The notes: generated from the sequence alone by a model not told the origin. Shown: positions 7,669 to 16,381, counted from the first letter of the stretch. The stretch: DNA of 64,000 nucleotides from Pectobacterium sp013449375 (GCF_048593165.1 NZ_CP184271.1); one strand, 5' to 3'. Translations and numbers: made by a program.

Positions 7669-9108
7669 TTAAACGGCTTCGTTTTCGTCGGTGTAGCGTT
7701 TGGCTTTGTAGGCTGGGTGCATCAGGTTCTGGATGGAGAAAATGTCGTCCAGCTGTTCTTCGGTCAGCAGACCACGTTCCAGCACCACTTCGCGTACGCT
7801 CTTACCGGTTTCGGCACAGATTTTCCCGACGATATCACCGTTGTGGTGACCAATGAACGGGTTCAGGTAGGTCACGATACCGATAGAGTTGAAGACGTAA
7901 GCTTCACACACATCTTTGTTCGCGGTGATGCCGTCAACGCATTTTTCCAGCAGGTTGTAGCAGGCGCTGGACAGAATCTGGATGGATTCGAACATCGCTT
8001 GTCCGATAACCGGTTCCATCACGTTTAACTGTAGCTGACCGGCTTCTGCCGCCATGGTGACGCAGGTATCGTTGCCGATGACTTTGAAGCACACCTGGTT
8101 GACGACCTCTGGGACAACTGGGTTAACTTTGGCTGGCATGATGGACGAGCCGGCCTGCAATTCTGGCAGGTTGATTTCGTTCAGGCCAGTGCGCGGGCCG
8201 GAAGACAGCAGGCGCAGGTCGTTACAGATCTTCGACAGTTTTACCGCCACGCGTTTCAGGGCACTGTGCATCATTACGTACGCACCGCAGTCGGACGTTG
8301 CTTCGATCAGGTCTTCAGCCGGTACGCAAGGCAGGCCGCTGACTTTTGCCAGATGTTGAACGGCCAGTTTCTGGTACTCATCCGGCGTGTTCAGACGTGT
8401 ACCGATGGCGGTCGCGCCTAGGTTCACTTCCAGCAGCAGCTCGGCGGTGCGCAGCAGGTTACGGTTTTCTTCTTTCAGCAGTACGTTGAACGCGTGGAAT
8501 TCCTGACCAAGGGTCATTGGCACCGCGTCCTGCAACTGGGTACGGCCCATTTTCAGGATGTTTTCGAACTCTTTTGCTTTGCGCTCAAAGCCATCGCTCA
8601 GTTGGGTAATCGCTTCAACCAGTTTCAGGATGGAGGTGTATACCGCGATGCGGAAGCCAGTTGGGTAAGCATCGTTGGTGGACTGGCATTTGTTCAGGTG
8701 GTCGTTCGGGTTCAGGTATTGATATTCACCTTTCTGGTGACCCATCAGTTCCAGACCGATATTCGCTAGCACTTCGTTGGTGTTCATGTTGACTGACGTG
8801 CCCGCGCCGCCCTGATAGACATCGACAGGGAACTGATCCAGACATTTACCGTTATTCAACACTTCATCACAGGCTTGCAGAATCGTGTCGGCGATTTTAC
8901 GTGGGATGGTCTGCAGTTCTTTATTCGCCAGCGCGGCGGCTTTTTTTACCATCACCATAGCGCGGACAAATTCTGGAATATCGCTGATGGTGCTATTGCT
9001 GATATAAAAGTTCTCAATCGCACGCAGCGTATGGATACCATAATAGGCATCAGCAGGGACTTCACGGGTACCTAACAGGTCTTCTTCAATACGGATATTC
9101 GTTGACAT
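7669..9108 (-). CDS. aspA: Aspartate ammonia-lyase AspA
   Basis: 479 residues from MSTNIRIEEDLLGTREVPADAYYG at 9108, where the E. coli protein starts; 16 further in-frame residues upstream are not conserved. It deaminates L-aspartate to fumarate and ammonia in the cytoplasm. The fumarase/aspartase superfamily signature GSSIMPAKVNPV is present with its catalytic serine, as are the substrate-binding QSTNDAYPTG and SDCGAY segments. Near identity to E. coli AspA is apparent throughout. It is monocistronic with its own terminator. A LysR-type regulator gene lies upstream on the same strand. Confidence 0.97.
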   Translation of the reverse strand: MSTNIRIEEDLLGTREVPADAYYGIHTLRAIENFYISNSTISDIPEFVRAMVMVKKAAALANKELQTIPRKIADTILQACDEVLNNGKCLDQFPVDVYQGGAGTSVNMNTNEVLANIGLELMGHQKGEYQYLNPNDHLNKCQSTNDAYPTGFRIAVYTSILKLVEAITQLSDGFERKAKEFENILKMGRTQLQDAVPMTLGQEFHAFNVLLKEENRNLLRTAELLLEVNLGATAIGTRLNTPDEYQKLAVQHLAKVSGLPCVPAEDLIEATSDCGAYVMMHSALKRVAVKLSKICNDLRLLSSGPRTGLNEINLPELQAGSSIMPAKVNPVVPEVVNQVCFKVIGNDTCVTMAAEAGQLQLNVMEPVIGQAMFESIQILSSACYNLLEKCVDGITANKDVCEAYVFNSIGIVTYLNPFIGHHNGDIVGKICAETGKSVREVVLERGLLTEEQLDDIFSIQNLMHPAYKAKRYTDENEAV

Positions 9109-9360
9109 GGATCTTCTTCCTTTTTTCTTGTTCGATGTACATAGCATCGTTTTCAATATTAAGACTATGATTTTTTAGGGGTTGTCTTTCCTGCTTTTTG
9201 GTTTTCAGGTAGCACGAACCCATCACGATTTGTATAAAATCATGACTAAAAAGCGTTCTCAGGGAGACGAACATTGAATTAGCATCGTTAAATAGCTAGT
9301 GGTGGATATATTCCTCCATTTATGTTTTGTCTCCCAATCGTGAATAGTTATACCTAACTG

Positions 9361-10356
9361 TTATTCCATATTATCCGGGGTGATCTCAACCAGCTTTTCT
9401 ATTCCACGGTTCAGCGTTTTCAATTTCGGAATAAATACGGTTTTGATAATGTCATGTGTGACATCACACGCTTCTTCAAAGAACGCGCTGTATTCATCAC
9501 GGTGCCCGACAATATACAGCGAGCGCTTGATATTCAGTTGTTCCGGCATATGCGTTAGCACTTCGCGGGAGTGCGCAACGGATTGCAGGAAACTCAGCGG
9601 GGTCGTTACCGCCCACCCGATGCCTGCCGCTACCATCGACGTTAAGGTATCCGCGTTATCAAATTCGAGCATGTTCGGTACGCGGACATCGATGCGGCGT
9701 AGATAACGCTCAATCTGCATCCCAATCTGCGAGTTCCGGTTAAAGCGCACCAGCGGCAGTGCGGCGGAAAGCTCGCGGATGTCCTCGACGGTTTTGATGC
9801 GTTTGCGGTAATCCGGCGGCGTGATAATGAAATAGCCTTCGGAAAACAGCTGATGACGCACCACACTATCGCTGTCGATCAATGGGTCGCTGGTGACGAT
9901 CATATCCAGCTCGCGGCGCATTAGCGCTTCACCCTGCTGCGGACTGAGTCCGGTACGAATCAACAACTGCGACGAACTCTTCATCAAACTCTTGGTAAAC
10001 ACTGAACCGCAAGTGATCGCGAATGAATCCACCAGGCCGATACGCAAGTCGGGTTTAATCCCTTTTCCTGCTTCCAGCACCTGGGCCTTGAGGTTCGCAA
10101 TCTCCTCCGTCAGGATTTCTCCTCGGTTTTTCAACGCAATGCCGTAGGGCGTCAGGACAAAGGGGCGACGAGCTCGGTTAACCAATTTGACGCCGAAATC
10201 TTCTTCCAATAAGCGGATCGTCTGCGAAATGGCAGAGGGCGTCAGGCCTAGCCGCGCGGCTGCTGCCGTCATGCTTCCTGCTTCCGCCATCGTCACAAAG
10301 ACATAGACGGCGTACATATCGATCGATTTATTGGCGGACACTGTGCGTTTAACCAT
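9361..10356 (-). CDS. LysR-family transcriptional regulator
   Basis: 331 residues from ATG 10356; a TTG at 10377 is the only earlier start. The N-terminal winged HTH (about 8-68: YAVYVFVTMAEAGSMTAAAARLGLTPSAISQTIRLLEEDFGVKL) is typical LysR, followed by a periplasmic-binding-fold effector domain (about 90-300) with a classical PLVRF.R.S...Q.... segment. The target is not evident. It is placed upstream of aspA in the same orientation but separated by about 250 bp, so regulation of aspA is possible but unproven. The C-terminal extension after residue 300 is slightly longer than usual. Confidence 0.9.
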   Translation of the reverse strand: MVKRTVSANKSIDMYAVYVFVTMAEAGSMTAAAARLGLTPSAISQTIRLLEEDFGVKLVNRARRPFVLTPYGIALKNRGEILTEEIANLKAQVLEAGKGIKPDLRIGLVDSFAITCGSVFTKSLMKSSSQLLIRTGLSPQQGEALMRRELDMIVTSDPLIDSDSVVRHQLFSEGYFIITPPDYRKRIKTVEDIRELSAALPLVRFNRNSQIGMQIERYLRRIDVRVPNMLEFDNADTLTSMVAAGIGWAVTTPLSFLQSVAHSREVLTHMPEQLNIKRSLYIVGHRDEYSAFFEEACDVTHDIIKTVFIPKLKTLNRGIEKLVEITPDNME

Positions 10357-10676
10357 GTGAGTTTGCCTACGCTGCAAGGTGGATGTCGTCGAAATATGAA
10401 GCGTTAGTCTATCTCATCTCGCTGACTACGACCTCGCTAACTGATGTCAGAATAGTCGGCTAACTTCAGAAAAAATACAGGTTGCATCACTGATTAATTT
10501 TTTCTTATTTCTAGCTTTAGCGGATCTGAAGGTGAAATGAATGACATGATGTGATGGCTAGTGCGTCGGTTGTATTCCTCCCTCTTGTTCGTGATGTTTT
10601 TATACATAAATACAGGATGATTGCGGGTTTTGCTGTTATCCGGCGTAAAAAATTATGTTGAGGAGATAGCTGGCTT
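10357..10676. other. Intergenic, no gene seen
   Basis: About 320 bp upstream of the LysR gene. The sequence is moderately AT-rich and probably holds the LysR promoter. No ORF with a credible start, no RNA gene and no repeat is recognised here. Confidence 0.4.
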
Positions 10677-10910
10677 CGGATGAGCCGCAGGACGCGGCGA
10701 AAGCTTGCGCCACGTAGGGAACGTGTCGCAAGCGGTCCGCTAAGTCAGATACCGACGAAGGTACCGCGTCAGCGGCATAATTTCCGCCGAAAGCCTGGGG
10801 TCATGGGGCGAGCGGCGTGTGAGCCGTCCCGTGTCGGGCGCGTGCTACGAAGTCGCATGAAAATGACGTCATTATCGCGCACGAAATTGCCTCAGTAGCA
10901 GCATAAAAGT
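10677..10910. repeat. GC-rich structured intergenic element
   Basis: A roughly 230-bp block, much richer in G+C than the flanks, with several nested hairpins. The clearest is GCTTGCG (10703-10709) and CACGT (10711-10715) pairing with ACGTG (10721-10725) and CGCAAGC (10727-10733) around AGGGA. The open frame across it (10680-10898) has a highly arginine-rich reading unlike a real protein. I have an impression of similar dispersed intergenic units in soft-rot genomes, but cannot verify it. It may be a miniature repeat or a structured RNA. Confidence 0.45.
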
Positions 10911-10949
10911 TTGGCTAAGGCCAATCTTGCCAGTTATAACGTATTGTTT

Positions 10950-11285
10950 TTACTGCGTAGTGAGACGCGAATCACCCACTAGTGTTGCTGTACGAACGTG
11001 GCGTTCAGCCTGTTCACACATTTCTAGCAGCGCCGGAATCAGGTGCGCCGTGGCGTTGAGACAGGCGCCGAGTTGACTGAGGCTTTCTTGCGGCAGTTCA
11101 ACGTCATTTTGCAGCGTGTCGCCGAGGTAGTGTAGGCCGTGGCACAGGCCTTCAACCGATTCGGCGGCAATTGCGCCGAGGTCGCAGAGCTGAACGTCAT
11201 CTAACTGCGCGAAAGGCAGGCTGGCGATCAGGTCGCGGAAAAGGGTAATGGTGCTGTCAGCGGGTGTGGCGTGAGTGTCCGTCAT
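10950..11285 (-). CDS. DUF3077-like small protein
   Basis: 111 residues from MTDTHATPADSTITLF at 11285, or 116 from the ATG at 11300; both have weak Shine-Dalgarno sites. The body is a single helical domain with FRDLIASLPFAQLDDVQLCDLGAIAAESVEGLCHGLHYLGDTL and a C-terminal helix, resembling the DUF3077 family seen in prophage and accessory regions. Function unknown. It sits directly behind a leader-like ORF (11311-11511) that ends 10-25 bp before it, suggesting coupled expression. Confidence 0.6.
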   Translation of the reverse strand: MTDTHATPADSTITLFRDLIASLPFAQLDDVQLCDLGAIAAESVEGLCHGLHYLGDTLQNDVELPQESLSQLGACLNATAHLIPALLEMCEQAERHVRTATLVGDSRLTTQ

Positions 11286-11310
11286 GATTAAATCTTCCAT
11301 AGCTAGATAA

Positions 11311-11511
11311 TTATTTCATCACGCCTTCAGGTTCCAAACTAAAGGTGTGACCCAGACAGGGTTGGAACACCGGATCTAGCGACCGGCCAACCTTGCGGTT
11401 GCCCTGCCTGAGCCACGGATTAGAGTGTGCACGTAGCCCCTGAAAAAACAAAGCGTTTTCAGTTCTAGATAGTCGGGGTTCCAAGCCCGACTGCGGATGT
11501 TGCCGCAGCAC
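11311..11511 (-). CDS. Possible Ash/Icd-like leader ORF
   Basis: A 66-codon frame ending in EPEGVMK just upstream of the DUF3077-like gene. The reading HPQSGLEPRLSR..ALFFQGLRAHSNPWLRQGNRK resembles the short 'ash' or Icd-like ORFs annotated in P4-type phages and islands, where the DNA itself forms part of an immunity or leader RNA. The frame lacks a convincing ribosome-binding site. It may be a conserved leader RNA rather than a translated gene. Low confidence as a protein; moderate confidence that the segment is a functional leader. Confidence 0.35.
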   Translation of the reverse strand: MLRQHPQSGLEPRLSRTENALFFQGLRAHSNPWLRQGNRKVGRSLDPVFQPCLGHTFSLEPEGVMK

Positions 11512-11594
11512 AGAGACTGTATTCCAACGACGGAAAACGTGGAATAGGGTGGATGGATTTACAGTAGCGTTACAGCGTGTTTTGGAATGGTGTT

Positions 11595-11697
11595 CGCAGA
11601 AATGGGCAGAAAGCCCGCTGCTGGCATATCGAGATACACGGGGCGACCACAGGGGTGAGGCCTCCCTGCGGGAACCTCCCCCTGTGTTTCCCCTAAA
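11595..11697. repeat. Hairpin-bearing intergenic element
   Basis: CACAGGGG (11648-11655) pairs with CCCCTGTG (11679-11686), with an inner GAGG/CCTC pair and a GC-rich loop. The flanks include GGGGCGACCA and TTTCCCC. This looks like a REP/BIME-like or dispersed palindromic unit rather than a gene terminator, since no gene ends nearby on the plus strand. Confidence 0.4.
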
Positions 11698-11791
11698 ATG
11701 AGGCTTCTTGTAGACGCTGGTAAAATAAGCCTTAGTGGAAGAGTATTAAGCTTACTGAACGGAAGTGTCCTGTTTACTGATTCGGAATTAG

Positions 11792-12136
11792 TCAGCTCAA
11801 CACATGATAGCGATAGAGCATTTTCTCAAGGTCCTGTTTCATGCTGACAAAAAGCAGGATCTCTATGACGCCATGCTCTTCATCAACATCATATAAACAG
11901 CGAAAGTCATCTTCTACTGAGAGACGCTCACGGAGCGCGATTCCCTTATCGGATAATATTGCATTATGCCTGTAGCGGGCAGGATCTTGAGAAATGGCCT
12001 GTATGGATGATAAGAATAGGGATTCAGACCATGTAGCGGCTTGTTTAATACCAATATAGTGAGATTTATAAGACTCAGCATCCTGCAAAGACCAGACAGC
12101 CGCAGGGGCGACTTTAATGGTGTACGAACTGGCCAA
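11792..12136 (-). CDS. RelE/ParE-type toxin
   Basis: 114 residues with the RelE/ParE fold pattern: YTIKVAPAAVWSLQDAESYKSHY near the N-terminus, a helical TWSESLFLSSIQAISQDPARY, and the strand region LRERLSVEDDFRCLYDVDEEHGVIEILLFVSMKQDLEKML. The start is a TTG (12136) with GGAG upstream; no ATG is available between the upstream gene and the conserved region, so an unusual start limiting toxin expression is likely. It lies 13 bp after the antitoxin gene, the normal order. Mechanism (mRNA cleavage or gyrase) cannot be told from sequence. Confidence 0.75.
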   Translation of the reverse strand: MASSYTIKVAPAAVWSLQDAESYKSHYIGIKQAATWSESLFLSSIQAISQDPARYRHNAILSDKGIALRERLSVEDDFRCLYDVDEEHGVIEILLFVSMKQDLEKMLYRYHVLS

Positions 12137-12149
12137 ATTGGCTCCTTAT

Positions 12150-12419
12150 TTACGTTCGCGCTTCACGTAATTTTTGTAGGGCTTCCTCGGCGGACATTCC
12201 CTGACCGTTTTTAATTTCTTTTTTGGCCGTCATCACCAGTTTCAAGAGTGCGTTAGATTGCCTTTCTCTTTCTCTTTCAAGCAGTTCTGCTTCCCGTTCT
12301 GCCGCTGTTTGCACAAAGAGTTCTGCGGAACCATTTTTCGTTACATAAACGCCCCCTTGGAACAGTTCAGGGTTGCCAAGGCCTTCACGGGCCGACTTCT
12401 GAGACATTGTGGTTTTCAT
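12150..12419 (-). CDS. Antitoxin of the Phd/YefM-like type
   Basis: 89 residues, first gene of the pair with the RelE/ParE-like toxin. GVYVTKNGSAELFVQTAAEREAE is the Phd/YefM-type beta hairpin and helix (compare PV.VTKNG...), followed by a long charged helix (ERERERQSNALLKLVMTAKKEIKNG) and a flexible tail with SAEEALQKLRE that would wrap the toxin. The first ten residues are shorter than in classic Phd proteins. It should repress its own promoter; an AT-rich region precedes it. Confidence 0.7.
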   Translation of the reverse strand: MKTTMSQKSAREGLGNPELFQGGVYVTKNGSAELFVQTAAEREAELLERERERQSNALLKLVMTAKKEIKNGQGMSAEEALQKLREART

Positions 12420-12561
12420 ATCATCTGCCTTAATTAAAACAATCGCTTATGTTGAATATGGCTATAAGCGGTAGACTTCTGCTATGTGACGATAGCAAGT
12501 AATTTTCATCTTACTGTTGCCCTGAGAATAACAGAGTAGTGATATCGTAGCCTACACGTAA

Positions 12562-12588
12562 GGTATAAATTTATGATGAATTTATACC
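12562..12588 (-). terminator. AT-rich hairpin across the rtcR stop codon
   Basis: GGTATAAATT (12562-12571) and AATTTATACC (12579-12588) form a perfect 10-bp palindrome that spans the rtcR stop. It lacks a clear T tract, so it may stabilise the 3' end more than terminate. Confidence 0.4.
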
Positions 12589-14159
12589 CGCCTCAACGCC
12601 TCCCAGTTCAGCCCAAAACGTGCCAGATATTTACGCAGCCGGTCGGCGTCGTTGGGCTTTTGTTTTTGCTGGCGTGAGACGGCGAACAGGCGGCGGCCAG
12701 CTTCGGAGAGCGAATTGGCGGTACGGCAGACGTCGAGTACGGTTTCAAGTTGGCGCTGTTCGAAGAGGTCGATGTTGGCGAGTTCTGGCGGTAGCGCGGT
12801 TGTAGGGGCATCGCTTTGCCAGTTGGCTCGCAGGCGCTCAATTTCCTCTTCTACCAGTGCGGCGGTGATGCGTCCTTGTTCTGCCAGCGTCGCCATACGG
12901 GCGATGGACGAACCCAGCTCGCGGAAGTTGCCGCGCCATACGGCCTGCGGTGAGCAGGCGAAGGCGAGGTAGCGCTGTCGCGCGTCTTTATCGAAGCGAA
13001 TCTGTGTTTGGTGATCGCGTGTGAAGCGTTGGAGTTCGTAGTCAATGTTCGGTTCGATATCTTCCCGACGCTCTGCCAGCCCCGGCAGAGGAAACGTCCA
13101 CATGTTGATACGGGCGTAGAGATCTTCACGGAATTTGCCCTGAGCGATCCACTCGCGCAGGTTGCGGTGCGTGCCGGCAATCAGTTGGAAATCGCTGCTG
13201 ACTTCTTTATCCGAACCAAACGGTAAAAAGCGTTTTTCTTCAATAGCCTTGAGCAGCATGGCCTGTTCATCCAGCCCCAGTTCGGCGATTTCATCCAAAA
13301 ACAGCATACCGCCGTTCGCTTCACGTAACAGCCCGGTTCTTGCCTGTAACGCACCGGTAAATGCGCCTTTTACGTGGCCGAACAGCGTCGACATCGCGTT
13401 ATCGCCGCGTAGCGTGGCGCAGTTAACCGCGACAAATCGACCGTTGACCAGATGGCGAGATTGGCGCAACTGATAGATGCGTTGGGCCAGAAAGGATTTT
13501 CCCGCACCGGTCGGGCCAGTCAGGAGCATCGGAGCCGTTGAGCGTAGCGCGACACGTTCAATCTGGTCGATCAGTGTGTTGAATGTCGTGTTACGTGTCT
13601 CGATACCGGATTTCAGGAACGAGACGGAGCGCGCTTGCTCATGCTGGAAGCGGCTGGTGAGGGTGGCGTAGCGACTGAGATCCAGATCGATAACGGAGTA
13701 GATGCCCTGCGGTGCCGGACGATCCGCTTTCTCTCCTGGTGCGGTTTGCAGCAGTTTGGCGGGCAGATAGCGGGCTTCGGTCAGCAGGAACCAGCAAATC
13801 TGCACGACGTGGGTGCCGGTGGTGATGTGAACGAAATACTCCTCGTTCTCGGTATCGAACGGGTAGCGGCTCGCAAAGTCCAGAAAGGCGCTGTAGACCT
13901 CTTCCAGATTCCACGGGTCGCGCAACTCAACGGCCTGAAGCGTAACCTGAGTCGCGGGTGACACCACGGCGATATCTTCCGCCACCTGCTGCGCCATTCC
14001 CTCGTTGCGTGCTTGGTGCAGCAGTTCCAGGCGATCGACGGGGAAATCTGGCTGCTGGCATAAGCCGACAGTAGGCCGCCATTTTGTCCAGCGATTCTCC
14101 CGTTTCCCTCGTTTGTCCAGCGTGGTGCCCAGCACACCAATGACGACGCGACGCTTCAT
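12582..14159 (-). CDS. rtcR: RtcR, sigma54-dependent activator of rtcB
   Basis: 525 residues. The N-terminal RtcR/CARF-like sensory domain (1-185: RRVVIGVLGTTLDKRG...EYFVHITTGTHVVQICWFLLTE) is thought to sense a cyclic-phosphate RNA signal. The AAA+ domain has Walker A GPTGAGKS, the sigma54-contact loop GAFTGA and Walker B FLDEIAEL, and the C-terminus carries the HTH. It is transcribed divergently from rtcB, whose upstream region holds a -24/-12 promoter, so RtcR is expected to activate rtcB after RNA damage or other stress. Full length and intact. Confidence 0.95.
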   Translation of the reverse strand: MKRRVVIGVLGTTLDKRGKRENRWTKWRPTVGLCQQPDFPVDRLELLHQARNEGMAQQVAEDIAVVSPATQVTLQAVELRDPWNLEEVYSAFLDFASRYPFDTENEEYFVHITTGTHVVQICWFLLTEARYLPAKLLQTAPGEKADRPAPQGIYSVIDLDLSRYATLTSRFQHEQARSVSFLKSGIETRNTTFNTLIDQIERVALRSTAPMLLTGPTGAGKSFLAQRIYQLRQSRHLVNGRFVAVNCATLRGDNAMSTLFGHVKGAFTGALQARTGLLREANGGMLFLDEIAELGLDEQAMLLKAIEEKRFLPFGSDKEVSSDFQLIAGTHRNLREWIAQGKFREDLYARINMWTFPLPGLAERREDIEPNIDYELQRFTRDHQTQIRFDKDARQRYLAFACSPQAVWRGNFRELGSSIARMATLAEQGRITAALVEEEIERLRANWQSDAPTTALPPELANIDLFEQRQLETVLDVCRTANSLSEAGRRLFAVSRQQKQKPNDADRLRKYLARFGLNWEALRRV

Positions 14160-14295
14160 GCTATACCTTGATATAAATTATTATCCTATGGGATAAATTT
14201 ACCTGTTCTTTTGTTTCGTTGCTAGTTTGCGCCTTTTGTTTTTTATTTATTAACTATCAATTAGTTATGTTTTTGTTTTATCTGTTTCAGAAAAC

Positions 14296-14311
14296 TGGCA
14301 CGCCTTTAGCA
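14296..14311 (+). promoter_or_regulatory. Sigma54 (-24/-12) promoter of rtcB
   Basis: TGGCACGCCTTTAGCA: the -24 GG (14297-14298) and -12 GC (14309-14310) are exactly 12 bases apart, matching TGGCACN5TTGCW with one change at the second T of the -12 element. It is 33 bp upstream of the rtcB ATG and faces it; RtcR, encoded divergently, is the expected activator. Confidence 0.8.
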
Positions 14312-14343
14312 ATATCTATAGCGAACAACGACAAACAAAGAGA

Positions 14344-15585
14344 ATGAAAATGGAAGAGATGAAAACGCAGGATTACGACATGATGTCGCCAGTGAATAGC
14401 GCGCCAGTAAAAATGTGGACGCAGGGCGTGCCTGTGGAACCGGAAGCCCGCGACCAACTGCTGAATACGGCCAAAATGCCGTTTATTTTTAAACATCTGG
14501 CGGTGATGCCGGATGTGCATCTGGGAAAAGGATCGACGATTGGTAGCGTGATCCCCACGCGTGGCGCGATTATCCCGGCGGCGGTCGGCGTGGATATCGG
14601 TTGCGGGATGATTGCGGTGCGTACGTCACTGGTTGCCAGCGACCTGCCGGATAATCTGATGGGGCTGCGTAGCGCGATTGAACAGGCGGTGCCGCACGGA
14701 CGTAGCGTAACGCGTTCCAAGCGTGATGTCGGTTCTTGGCAGAACCCGCCGCAGACGGTGGATGCGCACTGGTCACTGCTGGAACCACGCTTTAAACGTT
14801 TGACGGATAAATACCCGCAGTTGCTGAAAACCAACAACTATCAGCATTTAGGAACGTTAGGAACGGGTAACCACTTTATTGAAATCTGTCTGGATGAAGT
14901 CGATCGCGTATGGGTGATGTTGCACAGTGGGTCGCGTGGTGTGGGGAATGCGATTGGGTCGCTGTTCATCAAGCTGGCACAGGACGATATGCAGCAGCAC
15001 ATTGCGAATCTACCGGACCGTAATCTGGCGTATTTCGAGGAAGGAAGCCTGCACTTTGACGATTACATCGAAGCGGTGGAGTGGGCACAGGATTTTGCCC
15101 GTCATAACCGTGAAGTGATGATGTCGCATACGTTGGCGGCGCTGTCTCGTATTGTGACGAAGCCGTTTACCACCCAGCAGGAAGGCGTGAACTGCCACCA
15201 TAACTACGTGCAGCGCGAAACGCACTTTGGTGAATCGGTGCTGATCACCCGTAAAGGGGCGGTGTCGGCGCAGAAAGGCCAAATGGGGATTATTCCGGGG
15301 TCGATGGGCGCAAAGAGCTTCATCGTGCGCGGATTGGGGAACGAAGAGAGCTTCTGTTCCTGTAGCCACGGTGCGGGGAGAACGATGAGCCGTACTGCGG
15401 CGAAAAAACGCTTCACTGTAGAAGACCAGATCCGCGCGACGGCACACGTCGAGTGCAGAAAAGACAGCGACGTTATCGATGAAATCCCGATGGCGTACAA
15501 AGATATCGATAAGGTGATGGCGGCACAGTCATCGCTGGTGGAAATTGTACATACGCTGCGTCAGGTGGTGTGTGTGAAAGGATAA
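14344..15585 (+). CDS. rtcB: RNA-splicing ligase RtcB
   Basis: 413 residues (E. coli 408). RtcB joins 2',3'-cyclic-phosphate or 3'-phosphate ends to 5'-OH ends with GTP and Mn2+, repairing cleaved tRNA and rRNA. Visible elements are VDIGCGM (metal-binding Cys), GTGNHFIEI and HSGSRG (metal histidines), GAVSAQKGQMGIIPGSMGAKSFIV and CSCSHGAGRTMSR, the catalytic histidine for guanylylation. The start is set at ATG 14344; a nearby ATG at 14350 is possible. It is followed after 4 bp by a nucleotidyltransferase gene and preceded by a sigma54 promoter. rtcA, the RNA cyclase usually next to rtcB in E. coli, is not present here. Confidence 0.96.
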   Translation: MKMEEMKTQDYDMMSPVNSAPVKMWTQGVPVEPEARDQLLNTAKMPFIFKHLAVMPDVHLGKGSTIGSVIPTRGAIIPAAVGVDIGCGMIAVRTSLVASDLPDNLMGLRSAIEQAVPHGRSVTRSKRDVGSWQNPPQTVDAHWSLLEPRFKRLTDKYPQLLKTNNYQHLGTLGTGNHFIEICLDEVDRVWVMLHSGSRGVGNAIGSLFIKLAQDDMQQHIANLPDRNLAYFEEGSLHFDDYIEAVEWAQDFARHNREVMMSHTLAALSRIVTKPFTTQQEGVNCHHNYVQRETHFGESVLITRKGAVSAQKGQMGIIPGSMGAKSFIVRGLGNEESFCSCSHGAGRTMSRTAAKKRFTVEDQIRATAHVECRKDSDVIDEIPMAYKDIDKVMAAQSSLVEIVHTLRQVVCVKG

Positions 15586-15589
15586 AATC

Positions 15590-16381
15590 ATGATGGAAAA
15601 GGATTATCGCGTCGATGCTGCCATGCGGACGCGGATAAAATTAGTCTTACAGGATGTGGAAGAGCGTTATCAGGTGAAGGTGCTGTATGCCTGTGAGTCG
15701 GGGAGCCGTGGCTGGGGATTTGCTTCACCAGATAGCGACTACGACGTGCGCTTTCTCTACGTGCATCGGCCGGAGTGGTATCTACGTGTCGAAGCACAAC
15801 GTGACGTAATAGAGCTGCCTATCGACGATGAGCTGGACGTCTGTGGTTGGGAGTGGCGCAAAGCACTCGGCCTGCTCAAGCGGGCCAACCCGACGCTGAT
15901 CGAATGGCTGGATTCACCCGTTGTCTATCAAGAAGATCGGGATGCTACATCCGCACTGCGGGCGACGGTGCCGACGTGGTTCTCGCCATCCAAGGCTCGC
16001 TGGCACTATCTGTCGATGGCGCGTAAAAACTTTCGCGGCTATCTGCAAGATGAGACGGTACGCCTTAAAAAATATTTCTATGTGCTACGCCCGCTGCTGG
16101 CTGTGCGCTGGATAGAAGCAGGTAAAGGCATGCCGCCGATGCGTTTTTCGCAGTTGCTTGCAGGGACGGTAGACGATCCGCGCTTGTTGGCTGAAATCCA
16201 TCAATTGCTGGAAATAAAGCAACGGTCGGGTGAGGCGGAATACGGCCCACGTCGCGAGGTTATCCACGCGTTCATCACGCAGATGCTGAGTGATGCCGAT
16301 AGTGCAGCAATGTTGCCGGACAGTAAGACTGCTGATGATTCGATGCTGGATGCACTGCTGTATCGGACGGTGATGGCGTAA
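15590..16381 (+). CDS. RtcB-associated nucleotidyltransferase (COG3541/YcgL-type)
   Basis: 263 residues. The polymerase-beta-type active site is clear at about 35-55: CESGSRGWGFASPDSDYDVRF, i.e. GS followed by DxD. A helical C-terminal region (about 130-220) holds ARKNFRGYL and KKYFYVLRPLLAVRWIE, which resembles predicted nucleotidyltransferases of the COG3541 type. Its start lies 4 bp after the rtcB stop with AAGGA in the rtcB end, so both are one operon under RtcR control. I recall this family being described beside RtcB in surveys of RNA-repair operons, where it may modify RNA ends before or after ligation. The substrate is not known. Confidence 0.85.
   Translation: MMEKDYRVDAAMRTRIKLVLQDVEERYQVKVLYACESGSRGWGFASPDSDYDVRFLYVHRPEWYLRVEAQRDVIELPIDDELDVCGWEWRKALGLLKRANPTLIEWLDSPVVYQEDRDATSALRATVPTWFSPSKARWHYLSMARKNFRGYLQDETVRLKKYFYVLRPLLAVRWIEAGKGMPPMRFSQLLAGTVDDPRLLAEIHQLLEIKQRSGEAEYGPRREVIHAFITQMLSDADSAAMLPDSKTADDSMLDALLYRTVMA

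Noticed and set aside
10680..10898. 72-codon ORF in the GC-rich block
   Set aside because: Very arginine-rich with no ribosome-binding site; better explained by the structured GC-rich element.
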